Positions 1 to 9,477 are shown, counted from the first letter of the stretch. The stretch: DNA of 64,000 nt from Parvibaculum sp. (GCA_031291615.1 JARLIS010000061.1:62001-126000), one strand, 5' to 3'. Numbers and translations are program-made. The notes: generated from the letters alone by a model not told the origin.

Positions 1-1
1 C

Positions 2-1594
2 ATCCGCATCTTCCACGTCGCCGACGAGGACGGGCTTGAGATCCATCCCGACGCGCTGAAGCTCGTCACCCGCTCGCTGAAATATATCGACGCCGATCTG
101 CGCAAGAACGAGGAAGCGAACCGTCTCTTCCTCGAAATCATAACCTCGCGCAAGGAGCCCGAACGCACGCTCCGCCTGATGAACGAGGCGGGCGTTCTCG
201 GCCGCTTCGTGCCCGACTTCGGCCGCATCGTCGCGCTGATGCAGTTCAACATGTATCACCACTACACCGCCGACGAGCATCTGCTGCGCGCCATCGGCAT
301 TCTTTCGGAAGTCGAAAAAGGCGTCGACGTGAAGGAATATCCGCTGGCCCATGAGATCATGTCGAAGATCCAGAGCCGCGCGGTCATCTACATGGCGATC
401 TTCCTCCACGATATCGCCAAGGGCCGCGAGGAGGATCACTCGGACGCCGGTGAGCGCATCGCGCGCCATCTCTGCCCGCGCCTCGGCATGAGCGCGGGCG
501 AAACCGAAACCGTCGCCTGGCTGGTGAAAAACCATCTCGTGATGAGCGACGTCGCCCAGAAGCGCGACATTTCCGACCCGCGCACGGTTCGCGATTTCGC
601 CCAGCTCGTGCAGAGCCCGGAGCGGCTGAAACTTCTCTATGTGCTCACCGTCGTCGACATCAAGGCCGTCGGCCCCGGCGTCTGGAACGGCTGGAAGGCG
701 CAGCTTCTCCGCGAGCTTTATTTCGAAACCGCCGCCGTCATTCAGGGCGGAGACAGCCTGCTCAATCGCGCCGGCCGCGTCGCGGAAGCAAAGGAGGCGC
801 TCGCCGCCCGCCTTGCCGACTGGCCGGAAGCCGAGCGCGCCGTCTATATCGCGCGCCACACCGACGGCTATTGGCTCGCCTTCGACGCCGCCATTCACGA
901 GCGTCACGCCCGCCTTGTCGAAGGCGCGGGCGATGCCGGCCTCACCATCGCCGCCCTGCCCGAGCCGACGCGCGACGTCACCGAGCTCACGCTCTACACG
1001 CAGGACCATCCGGGCCTCTTTGCGCGCTTTGCCGGCGCCTGCGCCATTCTCGGCATGAACATCGTCGACGCGAAGATTTTCACCACCCGCGACGGCATGG
1101 CGCTCGACATGCTCTGGGTGCAGGACGAGGCGGGCGGCGCGGTCGCCGAGCCCCGCCGCATCAAGCGTCTGGAAGAAACGATCCACAAGGTTCTGTCGGG
1201 CGAAATGCTGCCGCCCGAATTGATCGAGCAGCGCTCGAAGCGCGAAAGCCGCGCCGCCGCCTTCGAAGTCGCGCCGCAGGTCTATATCGACAATGAAGCG
1301 TCGGACGCCTTCACCGTCATCGAAGTGAACGGCCTCGACCGTCCGGGCCTTCTCCACGCGCTCACCCGCGCGCTCTTCCACCTCGGCCTCACCATCGGCT
1401 CGGCCCATGTCGCCACCTATGGCGAGCGCGTGGTCGACGTCTTCTATGTGAAGGACGTGATCGGCCACAAGGTGACGAATGCGAACAAGCGCAAGGCCGT
1501 CGAACGTCATCTGATGGAAGCGCTCGCCGATCCGATGCAGAAGGCGCGCCCCGCAAAATCCCGCCGCCGCGAAGAGATCGTGGCCGCGGAATGA
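2..1594 (+). CDS. glnD: PII uridylyltransferase/uridylyl-removing enzyme GlnD, C-terminal part
   Basis: The gene is cut by the window start; the frame is open from base 2 and 530 residues are visible. GlnD uridylylates and deuridylylates PII proteins in response to glutamine and so sets nitrogen status signalling. The nucleotidyltransferase domain lies mostly outside the window. Visible are the HD domain (FLHDIAKG at about visible residues 134-141, with YHHYTADEH upstream), which removes UMP, and two C-terminal ACT domains that sense glutamine: ELTLYTQDHPGLFARF and FTVIEVNGLDRPGLLHAL. The order HD-ACT-ACT and the stop 19 bases before murJ are typical; glnD-murJ adjacency is common in alphaproteobacteria. 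Identity is firm. Confidence 0.96.
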   Translation: MRIFHVADEDGLEIHPDALKLVTRSLKYIDADLRKNEEANRLFLEIITSRKEPERTLRLMNEAGVLGRFVPDFGRIVALMQFNMYHHYTADEHLLRAIGILSEVEKGVDVKEYPLAHEIMSKIQSRAVIYMAIFLHDIAKGREEDHSDAGERIARHLCPRLGMSAGETETVAWLVKNHLVMSDVAQKRDISDPRTVRDFAQLVQSPERLKLLYVLTVVDIKAVGPGVWNGWKAQLLRELYFETAAVIQGGDSLLNRAGRVAEAKEALAARLADWPEAERAVYIARHTDGYWLAFDAAIHERHARLVEGAGDAGLTIAALPEPTRDVTELTLYTQDHPGLFARFAGACAILGMNIVDAKIFTTRDGMALDMLWVQDEAGGAVAEPRRIKRLEETIHKVLSGEMLPPELIEQRSKRESRAAAFEVAPQVYIDNEASDAFTVIEVNGLDRPGLLHALTRALFHLGLTIGSAHVATYGERVVDVFYVKDVIGHKVTNANKRKAVERHLMEALADPMQKARPAKSRRREEIVAAE

Positions 1595-1613
1595 AGTCGA
1601 GACGGATTATCCG

Positions 1614-3152
1614 ATGAGCCTGATGCGCTCCGCCGCCATCGTCGGCGGCACCACACTCCTCTCGCGCGTCCTCGGCTTCCTGCGCGACATGATGGTCGCC
1701 TCCGCGCTCGGCACGGGGCCCATCGCCGACGCCTTCTTCGTCGCCTTCCGCTTTCCCAACATGTTCCGCGCGATCTTCGCCGAGGGCGCCTTCAACACGG
1801 CCTTCGTGCCGCTTTTCGCCAAGCGGCTGGAAGGCGAGGGCGAGGTGTCGGCGCGGCGTTTCGCCGAGGAGTCGGTCTCCGTTCTCCTCGCCGCCCTTCT
1901 CATCCTCACCATCGTCTTTGAAATCGCCATGCCCTGGCTCATGTGGCTCTTCGCGCCGGGCTTCGGCGACGATCCGCAAAAGCACGAATGGGCGGTGCAG
2001 TTCACCCGCATCAACTTTCCCTATCTGCTTTTCATTTCGCTGACCGCCGTTCAGGCCGCGATCCTGAATTCGCTCGGCCGCTTCTTTGCGGGCGCCGCCG
2101 CGCCGGTCATGCTCAACATCACCATGATCGTCGCCCTCTGGTTCGTCGTGCCGCTGGCGACAAATCCGGGCCTCGCCCTTTCATGGGGCGTGACGGCCGC
2201 GGGCATCATCCAGTTCGTCTGGCTCGCCATTTCCTGCCACCGGGCGAACATGTCGCTCCGCCTGCGCATGCCGAAGCTCACCCCCGATGTGAAGCGGCTT
2301 CTGGTACTTGGCGTTCCGGGCATCATCTCGGGCGGCATCGGCCAGCTCAATCTCACCATCGGCACCATCATCGCCTCCATGCAGGCGGGCGCGGTTTCCT
2401 GGCTCTATTACGCCGACCGTATCTATCAGCTTCCCTTGGGCGTCATCGGCATCGCCATCGGCGTCGTGCTCCTGCCCGATCTTTCGCGCCGCCTGCGCGC
2501 GGGCGACGACGCCGGCGCGCATTGGAGCCAGAACCGCGCCATCGAGTTTTCGATGCTGCTCACAATTCCGGCCGCCGTCGCGCTCGCCGTCATTCCCTTC
2601 GAGATCATCAAGGTGCTGTTCGAGCGCGGCAAGTTCGGCGCGGCCGACACGCATGCAACCTCGATCGCGCTCCTCATCTATGCGGTCGGCCTGCCCGCCT
2701 TCGTCCTCAACAAGATTTTCTCGCCCGCCTTCTATGCGCGCGAAAACACCAGGACGCCGCTGCAATTCGCCGCCGTCTCGATTGCGGTCAACATCTCGAC
2801 GAGCCTCATCCTCTTCCAGTTCTTCGGCTTTGCCGGCATCGCCTGCGGCACCACCTTCGCCGCCTGGACGAACACGATGCAGCTCGGTTTCCGCCTCTGG
2901 CGTCACGGCCATTTCGTCCCCGACGCGCAATTGCTGAAGCGCCTGCCGCTGACGCTGGCCGCCTCCGCCGGCATGGGCCTGGTGCTCTGGTTCGGCGCCG
3001 ACATGCTGACGCCCTGGTTCGGGCTCCGCTTCCTGATGAGTGTCTCGGTGCTCACCGCCCTCATCACGGGCGGCGTCATCGTCTATGCGATTTTCTGCCA
3101 GCTCACCGGCGCCGCCACCCTCGGCGACTTCCGCCGCGCGATCCGGCGCTAA
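1614..3152 (+). CDS. murJ: Lipid II flippase MurJ (MviN)
   Basis: This 512-residue polytopic membrane protein is of the MurJ/MviN branch of the MOP superfamily, which flips lipid II across the inner membrane for peptidoglycan synthesis. The sequence opens with MSLMRSAAIVGGTTLLSRVLGF and has a short cytoplasmic turn with FPNMFRAIFAEGAFNTAFVP, the MviN signature. Alternating hydrophobic segments run to the C-terminus, consistent with about 14 helices. Length matches the family. It follows glnD by 19 bases and is probably co-transcribed with it. It ends just before a hairpin that appears to terminate the opposing catalase gene. Confidence 0.96.
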   Translation: MSLMRSAAIVGGTTLLSRVLGFLRDMMVASALGTGPIADAFFVAFRFPNMFRAIFAEGAFNTAFVPLFAKRLEGEGEVSARRFAEESVSVLLAALLILTIVFEIAMPWLMWLFAPGFGDDPQKHEWAVQFTRINFPYLLFISLTAVQAAILNSLGRFFAGAAAPVMLNITMIVALWFVVPLATNPGLALSWGVTAAGIIQFVWLAISCHRANMSLRLRMPKLTPDVKRLLVLGVPGIISGGIGQLNLTIGTIIASMQAGAVSWLYYADRIYQLPLGVIGIAIGVVLLPDLSRRLRAGDDAGAHWSQNRAIEFSMLLTIPAAVALAVIPFEIIKVLFERGKFGAADTHATSIALLIYAVGLPAFVLNKIFSPAFYARENTRTPLQFAAVSIAVNISTSLILFQFFGFAGIACGTTFAAWTNTMQLGFRLWRHGHFVPDAQLLKRLPLTLAASAGMGLVLWFGADMLTPWFGLRFLMSVSVLTALITGGVIVYAIFCQLTGAATLGDFRRAIRR

Positions 3153-3154
3153 TC

Positions 3155-3195
3155 AAAAAATTGCGGCCCCGGCAACTTTCCCTCGCCGGGGCCGC
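3155..3195 (-). terminator. Intrinsic terminator of the catalase gene
   Basis: An 11-bp perfect GC stem (GCGGCCCCGGC at 3163-3173 with its complement at 3185-3195, loop 11 nt) is followed on the minus strand by two A and then six T (plus-strand A run at 3155-3160). The T tract lies on the minus-strand side only, so it serves the catalase gene; the murJ stop is immediately beyond it. Confidence 0.8.
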
Positions 3196-3224
3196 TCGAT
3201 CGCGTCGCTGCGGAGAAAGGAGAC

Positions 3225-4697
3225 CTACTCCGCCGCGCCGCGAAGGTCTTTCAGTCCGAGACGCTGTGCGACGCCCGCGCCATAGGCCGGGTCCGCTTTC
3301 GTGAAGTGCCCGATCTGGCGGCGCTGGATCTCTTCCGGCACCGTCGCCATCGCGCCCGCGATCGCATCCATCAGCGAAGCTTTCTGCGCCGCCGACATCA
3401 GGCGGAAGAGATTGCCCGCCTGCGTATAGTCGTCATTGCCCTCGCGGTGATTGTAGCGGTCGGCATCGCCCGAAATCTTCAGCGGCGGTTCCTTCACGCT
3501 CGGGTCTTCCTTCGGCCCGCCGAAAGAGTTCGGCTCGTAATTCACCGAGCCGCCGCCATTGCCGTCGAAGCGCATCGCGCCGTCGCGGTGATAGGTATTG
3601 ACCGGCGCAAGCGGACGGTTCACCGGCAGCGCCTCGGCATTGATGCCGACGCGGTGGCGATGCGCATCCGCATAGGAGAAGATGCGGAATTGCAGCATCT
3701 TGTCCGGGCTGTGCGAAATGCCGGGCACGACATTCGCGGGCGAGAAGGTCGATTGCTCGACCTCAGCGTGATAGTTTTCCGGATTGCGGTTGAGCTCCAG
3801 CACGCCCACTTCGATCAGCGGATAGTCCTTGTGCGGCCAGACCTTGGTGAGGTCGAAGGGATTGTAGGCCGTCTTCTCGGCATCCGCCTCCGGCATCACC
3901 TGCACCATCACGCGCCACTTCGGGAAGTCGCCGCGCTCGATCGCCGAATAGAGATCGCGTTGATGGCTCTCGCGGTCCTCGCCGATGAGCTTGGTCGATT
4001 CCGCATCCGTCAGGTTCTCGATGCCCTGCATCGATTTGAAGTGGAACTTCACCCAATGGCGCTCGTTCTTCGCATTGATGAAGCTGTAGGTATGCGAGCC
4101 GAAGCCATGCATGTGGCGCAGCGTCTTCGGGATGCCGCGATCCGAAAAGAGGATCGTCACCTGATGCAGGCTTTCAGGGCTCAGCGACCAGAAATCCCAC
4201 ATCGCCGTCGGATTGCGCAGGTTGGTGCGCGGGTCGCGCTTCTGCGTGCGGATGAAGTCGGGGAATTTGTAGGGGTCGCGCACGAAGAAGACCGGCGTAT
4301 TGTTGCCGACGAGATCCCAGTTGCCTTCCTCGGTGTAGAACTTCAGCGCAAAGCCGCGCACGTCGCGTTCGGCATCCGCCGCGCCGCGCTCGCCCGCAAC
4401 GGTCGAGAAGCGCAGGAAGGCGGGCGTCTCCTTGCCGACGGCGCCGAAGATCTTCGCCTTGGTGTATTTCGTGATGTCCTTCGTCACGCGGAAGGTGCCG
4501 AAAGCGGCCGAGCCCTTGGCGTGCACGACGCGCTCGGGGATGCGCTCGCGGTTGAAATGGGCGTGCTTCTCGAAAAGCTGCCAGTCCTGCACGAGGAGAG
4601 GCCCGCGCGGCCCCGCCGTCAGCGCATTCTGGTTGTCGGGAACGGGAATGCCGGCGCTGGTCGTTAGCCGTTCCGGTTTCTTGCTCTGGTCGCTCAT
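3225..4697 (-). CDS. katA: Clade 3 heme catalase
   Basis: This 490-residue monofunctional catalase dismutates hydrogen peroxide. Visible landmarks are the distal His59 in [12 protein letters not shown], the Asn132/Asn133 pair in [14 protein letters not shown], and the proximal heme-ligand Tyr342 in [14 protein letters not shown]. Length fits the small-subunit, NADPH-binding clade. I chose the ATG at 4697 because AGGAGGG precedes it at proper spacing; an upstream in-frame ATG at 4757 lies inside the promoter and would add 20 unrelated residues. Two Irr/ICE-type palindromes flank the promoter, suggesting iron/heme or peroxide control by the Fur-family regulator encoded at 37.5 kb. Function certain; the symbol is generic. 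Confidence 0.96.
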   Translation of the reverse strand: MSDQSKKPERLTTSAGIPVPDNQNALTAGPRGPLLVQDWQLFEKHAHFNRERIPERVVHAKGSAAFGTFRVTKDITKYTKAKIFGAVGKETPAFLRFSTVAGERGAADAERDVRGFALKFYTEEGNWDLVGNNTPVFFVRDPYKFPDFIRTQKRDPRTNLRNPTAMWDFWSLSPESLHQVTILFSDRGIPKTLRHMHGFGSHTYSFINAKNERHWVKFHFKSMQGIENLTDAESTKLIGEDRESHQRDLYSAIERGDFPKWRVMVQVMPEADAEKTAYNPFDLTKVWPHKDYPLIEVGVLELNRNPENYHAEVEQSTFSPANVVPGISHSPDKMLQFRIFSYADAHRHRVGINAEALPVNRPLAPVNTYHRDGAMRFDGNGGGSVNYEPNSFGGPKEDPSVKEPPLKISGDADRYNHREGNDDYTQAGNLFRLMSAAQKASLMDAIAGAMATVPEEIQRRQIGHFTKADPAYGAGVAQRLGLKDLRGAAE

Positions 4698-4716
4698 GGG
4701 ACGCGCCCTCCTAGTT

Positions 4717-4729
4717 AAGAACAATTCTA
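4717..4729. promoter_or_regulatory. Irr/ICE-like box 1, catalase promoter
   Basis: AAGAA-CAA-TTCTA resembles the alphaproteobacterial iron-control element (TAGAA-N3-TTCTA core) with one mismatch in the left half. It starts at the downstream edge of the predicted -10 of the catalase promoter, so a bound regulator would cover the transcription start. Confidence 0.6.
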
Positions 4730-4757
4730 ATTTAGGAGGCGGGGCGCTTTGCGTCAA
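4729..4757 (-). promoter_or_regulatory. Catalase promoter
   Basis: On the minus strand, TTGACG (4757-4752) is followed after 17 bases by TAAATT (4734-4729). This is a good sigma-70-type promoter placed between two Irr/ICE-like boxes. Prediction from sequence only. Confidence 0.6.
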
Positions 4758-4764
4758 GATATTT

Positions 4765-4777
4765 TAGAATTATTCTA
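4765..4777. promoter_or_regulatory. Irr/ICE-like box 2, upstream of the catalase -35
   Basis: TAGAA-TTA-TTCTA is a perfect inverted repeat matching the ICE core. It ends 7 bp upstream of the catalase -35 hexamer, a position compatible with activation. It also lies about 120 bp upstream of the divergent trpS start. Confidence 0.7.
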
Positions 4778-4898
4778 GATTATGACAGCAACGCTGACAT
4801 TCCAAAGCCCTCCGAAACCATTGCCTTCGGCCGTCCGCCGCCGCATAAACCTCCGCGGCGCCTCAATATCGGGGCCGCCGCCACGGATAAGTCTTCGC

Positions 4899-5918
4899 AT
4901 GGACAAGCCCACAAACCGCGTTTTCTCCGGCGTGCAGCCCACGGGCAATCTGCATCTCGGCAACTATCTCGGCGCGATCCGCAATTTCGTCGGATTGCAG
5001 GACACGCATGAATGCATCTATTGCGTGGTCGACCTTCATGCGATCACCGTCTGGCAGGACCCGAAGGAACTCGCCGCGAATACGCGCGAAGTCGCCGCCG
5101 CCTATATCGCGTCGGGTATCGACCCTGAGAAACACATCATCTTCAACCAGTCGAAAGTCGCCGCCCATGCCGAGCTGGCCTGGGTGCTGAACTGCGTCGC
5201 CCGCGTCGGCTGGATGAACCGCATGACCCAGTTCAAGGACAAGGCGGGCAAGGACCGCGAGGCGGCTTCCGTCGGCCTCTACACCTATCCGGTGCTGATG
5301 GCCGCCGACATTCTCGCCTATCGCGCAACCCATGTGCCGGTCGGCGAGGACCAGAAGCAGCATCTGGAACTGGCCCGCGACGTCGCCCAGAAGTTCAACA
5401 ACGATTTCTCGGAATCGGGCGGCAAGGATTTCTTCCCGCTGCCCGAGCCCCTCATCATGGGCCCGGCGACGCGCGTCATGTCCTTGCGCGACGGTACCAA
5501 GAAAATGTCGAAGTCGGACCCGTCCGACTATTCGCGGATCACGCTGTCGGACACCGCCGACGCCATCGCGCTCAAGATCCGCAAGGCCCAGACCGATCCC
5601 GAGCCCTTGCCCGAAACCGTCGAAGGCCTTGAAGGCCGCGCCGGCGCCGACAATCTCGTCGGCATCTATGCGGCCCTGTCCGGCCTCTCCAAGGCCGAGG
5701 TGCTGGCCGAATTCGGCGGCAAGCAGTTCGGCGTTTTCAAGCCCGCACTCGCCGAGCTTGCCGTGGCGAAACTCTCGCCCATCACCGGCGAAATGAAACG
5801 CATGATGGAGAACGATCGGGGCTATATTGATGCGGTGCTCGAAAAGGGTGCCGCGCGGGCCCGCGCCATCGCCGATCCTGTCTACAGGCGCGTCCGCGAG
5901 ATCGTCGGCTTCATCTGA
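4899..5918 (+). CDS. trpS: Tryptophanyl-tRNA synthetase
   Basis: This class I aminoacyl-tRNA synthetase charges tRNA-Trp. The HIGH-equivalent [11 protein letters not shown] lies near residue 16 and [14 protein letters not shown] carries the KMSKS loop. From the ATG at 4899 the protein is 339 residues, which fits bacterial TrpRS. An in-frame start at 4782 would add 39 residues, overlap the catalase regulatory region and lack a good ribosome site, so I rejected it. The Shine-Dalgarno sequence for 4899 is weak. The gene is divergent from the catalase gene. Confidence 0.95.
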   Translation: MDKPTNRVFSGVQPTGNLHLGNYLGAIRNFVGLQDTHECIYCVVDLHAITVWQDPKELAANTREVAAAYIASGIDPEKHIIFNQSKVAAHAELAWVLNCVARVGWMNRMTQFKDKAGKDREAASVGLYTYPVLMAADILAYRATHVPVGEDQKQHLELARDVAQKFNNDFSESGGKDFFPLPEPLIMGPATRVMSLRDGTKKMSKSDPSDYSRITLSDTADAIALKIRKAQTDPEPLPETVEGLEGRAGADNLVGIYAALSGLSKAEVLAEFGGKQFGVFKPALAELAVAKLSPITGEMKRMMENDRGYIDAVLEKGAARARAIADPVYRRVREIVGFI

Positions 5919-5993
5919 GAGCTTTACTTGAACGAGGCCCGTACCCATCTAACGCTCCAGACGGACCGAGACCATTAAGGAGCCCGCCAGCCG

Positions 5994-7100
5994 ATGGCCT
6001 TTCGTGACAATGCGGCCCGCTTCCGCGATTGGGGACGTGACAGCATCGGTTCCCTGCGCGACTGGGCGCGCCGCCGCTGGATGTACCGCAAGGGCTTTTC
6101 ATTCGGCTCGGGCGGCGCTTCGGCGACGGAAGCAGGCTCGTCCGGCACGGGCTTTCTCGACCGGCTGAACCAGCCGGGCCTCTGGGGCATCGTCTGGCGC
6201 GCCCTCGTCGCCATCGTCGTCGTCCTGCTTCTCTACTATCCGATCGGCATGCTGATGGTGAACCGGATCGACGACGATCCGGACTTCGTGCCCTCCGCCG
6301 CCGACGCCGCGCCCCAGGGCGGCTCGAAGGCCGTCGCCGTCATGGCCGCCCTCATCGACCGCGAGGTCAACGTCAATTCCTGGACCGCGAACGACCCCTT
6401 CTTCCAGCCGGGTTCGCTTCTCGACAACATGCCGAATTTCCAGACCGGCATCGTCTCTGCGCTCGCCCGCTTTTCCTTCGAGATGACCGATCAGGTCGGC
6501 CGCACGCGCGGCTCGAGCGAGGCCGATCCCGACCTGCAAAAAGCCGCCGGACTTCTTCAGTACCCGGCCGATGTCTGGATCTGGAACCCGACCGTGTCGC
6601 TCGCGCCGCGCGCCAGCACGGAATCGCAATACCGCCAGGCCCGCAAGGCGCTCCTGAAATACAATGCCCGCCTCGCCGCCGGCAACGCCACCTTCGAGCG
6701 CCGCGCCGACAATCTGATGGCGACCATCGACCGCATGTCGTCCGACCTCGGCTCGCAATCGGCGATCCTCGACGACGAAGTGCGCGAGCATTCCGGCGAC
6801 TTCATCGACATGAACGCCGACGACGTCTTCTACGCCACCAAGGGTAAGCTCTACGGCTATTACATGCTGCTGAAGGCGCTGGGCGAAGATTTCGCCCCCG
6901 TCATCAAGGAAAAGGGGCTCGACAAGAACTGGGCCCAGATGCTCGACACTTTCCGCGAAGGCGCGACGCTCGCTCCGCTCATCGTCATCAACGGCCGCCC
7001 GGACTCGCTCTTCCAGCCGAGCCACCTCGCCGCCCAGGGCTTCTACCTGCTCCGCGCCCGCACGCAATTGCGGGAAATCTCGAACGTATTGCTCAAATAG
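5994..7100 (+). CDS. DUF2333 family inner-membrane protein
   Basis: This 368-residue protein matches the DUF2333 family by sequence character; its function is unknown. A basic N-terminus (about residues 1-60) is followed by one hydrophobic segment near residues 65-85 (GIVWRALVAIVVVLLLYYPI), then a long soluble, presumably periplasmic, part. That part includes conserved-looking stretches such as VNSWTANDPFFQPGSLLDNM and YATKGKLYGYYMLLKALGED. It lies 75 bases after trpS and 54 bases before the universal stress gene. No enzymatic motif is visible. Confidence 0.8.
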   Translation: MAFRDNAARFRDWGRDSIGSLRDWARRRWMYRKGFSFGSGGASATEAGSSGTGFLDRLNQPGLWGIVWRALVAIVVVLLLYYPIGMLMVNRIDDDPDFVPSAADAAPQGGSKAVAVMAALIDREVNVNSWTANDPFFQPGSLLDNMPNFQTGIVSALARFSFEMTDQVGRTRGSSEADPDLQKAAGLLQYPADVWIWNPTVSLAPRASTESQYRQARKALLKYNARLAAGNATFERRADNLMATIDRMSSDLGSQSAILDDEVREHSGDFIDMNADDVFYATKGKLYGYYMLLKALGEDFAPVIKEKGLDKNWAQMLDTFREGATLAPLIVINGRPDSLFQPSHLAAQGFYLLRARTQLREISNVLLK

Positions 7101-7154
7101 CAGCTGGGCGCCCCCTCCTTGCCGCGCCCGCGCGCTAGTGGCAGCATCGACCTC

Positions 7155-7649
7155 ATGACAGAAAGCGCCGCCCCTCGCGCCATATCGCCCCGCAAGGCCC
7201 GCAAGTTTCTTGTGGTCGCCGACGGCACGCCCGAATCCGAAGTCGCCATTCACTTTGCAAGCCTGCGCGCCCAGCACACGAACGGCGTCGTCACGCTGCT
7301 TGCCGTCGTGCCGCCCGCCGATAGCGCCAGCCAATGGCTCGGCGTGCAGAACCTGATGCGCGAGGAAGCGCGCTCGGAAGCCGAAGCCGTGCTCCACAAG
7401 CTCGCCGCCCATGTGAACGACTATGCGGGCATCATGCCCGAACTCGTGATCCGCGAAGGCCGCCTCGCCGACGAGCTGCACAGGTTCATCGAGGAAGACA
7501 AGGACATCGCGATCCTCGTGCTGGCGTCGGGCGCGGGCAAGGACGGCCCCGGCCCCCTCGTCTCGACCATCGGCAACAAGGGCTTCCCCATTCCCGTCAC
7601 CGTCGTGCCCGGCACGCTAACGGAAGAAGCCGTCCGCGCGCTGGCATAA
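7155..7649 (+). CDS. Universal stress protein (UspA family)
   Basis: This 164-residue single-domain Usp protein has the Rossmann-like start KFLVVADGTPESEVAIHFA, a central helix-rich part and the C-terminal strand region DIAILVLASGAGKDGPGPLVST. Usp proteins act in stress survival, often by binding ATP; the canonical G-2x-G-9x-G(S/T) loop is only partly recognisable (GAGKDGPGPLVST). The ATG at 7155 is preferred over an upstream in-frame GTG or TTG because the Usp fold starts shortly after it. Neighbours give no clear functional link. Confidence 0.85.
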   Translation: MTESAAPRAISPRKARKFLVVADGTPESEVAIHFASLRAQHTNGVVTLLAVVPPADSASQWLGVQNLMREEARSEAEAVLHKLAAHVNDYAGIMPELVIREGRLADELHRFIEEDKDIAILVLASGAGKDGPGPLVSTIGNKGFPIPVTVVPGTLTEEAVRALA

Positions 7650-7663
7650 CGCCGCCCTCATCG

Positions 7664-7690
7664 TCATGCCGGCGAAAGCCGGTATCCATC
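7664..7690. repeat. Structured intergenic repeat (GAAA-loop hairpin)
   Basis: The segment around 7666-7685 forms an 8-bp stem (ATGCCGGC with GCCGGTAT, one G-U pair) closed by a GAAA tetraloop. This sequence type, reading PAKAGIH in one frame, is to my knowledge widely dispersed in proteobacterial intergenic regions. It lies between usp and the next gene and creates a misleading ATG at 7666. Only this copy is visible in the window. Confidence 0.55.
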
Positions 7691-7770
7691 TTCCTTTGAT
7701 CGCTCTCTCGAAGGGCACGCTTCTTGCTCCCTTTTCTCGACATGCGAAAAGCCGAGCAAGGATGCCGACG

Positions 7771-8562
7771 ATGCCTCTTCCCGTTGCAGATTGCTGGTAC
7801 GCCCGCACGAATTTCGCGCAAGGCGTCACGCGCATTCTCGAGCCTCATGTCGACCGGCTGGAACAGGCGAATATCTGGCATGTGAAAGGCCGCGACCGCG
7901 ATCTCCTCATCGACAGCGGCATGGGCATCGTGCCCTTGCGCGCCTCCTTCCCCGATCTCTTCGGCGAGGCGCGCGAAATCGTCGCCGTCGCCACGCATAC
8001 GCATATGGATCACATCGGCGCGACGCATGAATTCGCCCATCGCTGGGTCCATGCGGCGGAAGCCGACGACATGGCAAACCCTTCGGGCAGCTTCACATCG
8101 CTTGTCTGCGCCGATTTCGATCCGGCCATGAAGGAGGCTTTCGTGCGCGCGGGCTATGCGCCATTGGGCGAATACCTGATCGACGCGCTTCCGCATGAAT
8201 GCTACGACCCGCGAAGCTACCGCCTGAAGGGCGCCGCGCCGACGCGCCTTATCGGCGATGGCGACGTAGTCGATCTCGGCGACCGGCAATTCGAGGTGAT
8301 CCACGTGCCCGGCCATTCGCCGGGTTCGATCGCGCTCTGGGAAGCGGCGACCGGCCTCCTCTTCACCGGCGACCTCGTCTATGACGGGCCCCTGATCTAT
8401 GAAGGCCCGGACATGGACCTCGAAACCTATGCGAGCTCAATCCGTAAACTGATGAAATTGCCGGTGACCACGGTCCATGCCGGTCACGATCCGAGCTTCG
8501 GCAAGGCTCGCCTCGAAGCCATCGCCGCCGATTATTTCGCGCGCTGGGGCATCGCCGCCTGA
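7771..8562 (+). CDS. Metallo-beta-lactamase-fold hydrolase
   Basis: This 263-residue MBL-fold protein has the metal-binding motif THTHMDH (HxHxDH), a downstream HVPGHSPGSIALWE, the metal-bridging Asp region LLFTGDLVYDG, and a final His in VHAGHDPSF. All ligands of a binuclear metal site appear to be present. The substrate cannot be told from sequence; glyoxalase II-like or thioesterase activity is possible. I chose the ATG at 7771, preceded by AAGGA at 9 bases; the long open frame starting at 7666 begins inside a repeat element. The gene converges on the SDR with 3 bases between the stops. Confidence 0.88.
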   Translation: MPLPVADCWYARTNFAQGVTRILEPHVDRLEQANIWHVKGRDRDLLIDSGMGIVPLRASFPDLFGEAREIVAVATHTHMDHIGATHEFAHRWVHAAEADDMANPSGSFTSLVCADFDPAMKEAFVRAGYAPLGEYLIDALPHECYDPRSYRLKGAAPTRLIGDGDVVDLGDRQFEVIHVPGHSPGSIALWEAATGLLFTGDLVYDGPLIYEGPDMDLETYASSIRKLMKLPVTTVHAGHDPSFGKARLEAIAADYFARWGIAA

Positions 8563-8565
8563 CCT

Positions 8566-9477
8566 TCAGCGATAGCCGGTCACATCGGCCGGCTTGCCTG
8601 CATCCTGCACCTCGACGACATAGGGCCAGGCATCGGGCTGGCTGCCGTCGAGATCGGTGAAGCCGTAAATCTTCGCAAGCTGGCCCGACGAGAGCGACTG
8701 CCCGTTCCAGCGCGCGACGTCTGCGTCCTGCGCCAGCGCCGCCACCGCGCGGCCGACAAAATGCGGACTTTCCGAAATCGCGAAATGCGGCGAGATCTTC
8801 GTTGCCTCGCGCCAGTTCGCTTCGGTGACGCGATAGGCCTCCAGCATCGCCTCGGAACGCAGCCATCCCGGCGTCAGCAGCACCGCCGTCGCGCCATAAG
8901 ATTTCACCTCATGCGCCAGTGCAAAGGCCATGCGCCCGACCGCGGCCTTCGCCAGATCGTAAAAGAAGGAAACGCGATAATTGGCGGCATTATAGGCATC
9001 CGTCCCGTCGGTCACTTCGACGACAAGTCCGCCCGGCTTTTTGATGAGAAGCGGCAAGGCGAAATGGCTGGTGATCGCATGCGTGTCGACGGCGAGCCGC
9101 AGCAGGTGCAGGCCATTGTCGAGATCGGATTCCCAGACCGTCTTGTTCCACTCCATCCGGGTCGCGCCCCAGATGTCGTTGACGAGAATATGCAGCGCGC
9201 CCTGTTCGGTCTCGATGCGTGCGACGAGCGAGCGGACTTCCTCCGGGATCAGATGATCGACCTTGATCGCTATGCCGCGCCCGCCCGCTTGCGTCACCAG
9301 CGCGGCCGTTTCCTCGATCGTCTCGGGCCGGTTCATCTCCGACCGTTCCGCGCCGCTGGTCCGCCCGGTCACATAAACCGTCGCCCCCGCCGCCCCAAGC
9401 TCCACCGCGATCCCGCGCCCGGCCCCGCGCGTGCCCCCGGCCACCAGCGCCACCTTGCCTTCAAGCGATCCGTTCAT
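8566..9477 (-). CDS. Short-chain dehydrogenase/reductase (DHRS1-like)
   Basis: This 303-residue SDR has the cofactor motif GGTRGAGRGI at the N-terminus (VALVAGGTRGAGRGIAVELG) and an intact YxxxK (YDLAK). The C-terminus is longer than in classical SDRs (WNGQSLSSGQLAKIYGFTDL), which resembles DHRS1-type proteins. The substrate is unknown. The start at 9477 has a GAGGAC ribosome site; an ATG five codons upstream does not. The gene stands alone between the MBL hydrolase (convergent) and a structured repeat. Confidence 0.88.
   Translation of the reverse strand: MNGSLEGKVALVAGGTRGAGRGIAVELGAAGATVYVTGRTSGAERSEMNRPETIEETAALVTQAGGRGIAIKVDHLIPEEVRSLVARIETEQGALHILVNDIWGATRMEWNKTVWESDLDNGLHLLRLAVDTHAITSHFALPLLIKKPGGLVVEVTDGTDAYNAANYRVSFFYDLAKAAVGRMAFALAHEVKSYGATAVLLTPGWLRSEAMLEAYRVTEANWREATKISPHFAISESPHFVGRAVAALAQDADVARWNGQSLSSGQLAKIYGFTDLDGSQPDAWPYVVEVQDAGKPADVTGYR

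Noticed and set aside
4698..4757. Upstream ATG for the catalase gene at 4757
   Set aside because: It would place the promoter and an Irr box inside the coding region and lacks a ribosome site; the ATG at 4697 has AGGAGGG.
4782..4898. Longer N-terminus for TrpS
   Set aside because: The extra 39 residues are Pro/Arg-rich, unlike TrpRS, and overlap the catalase regulatory region.
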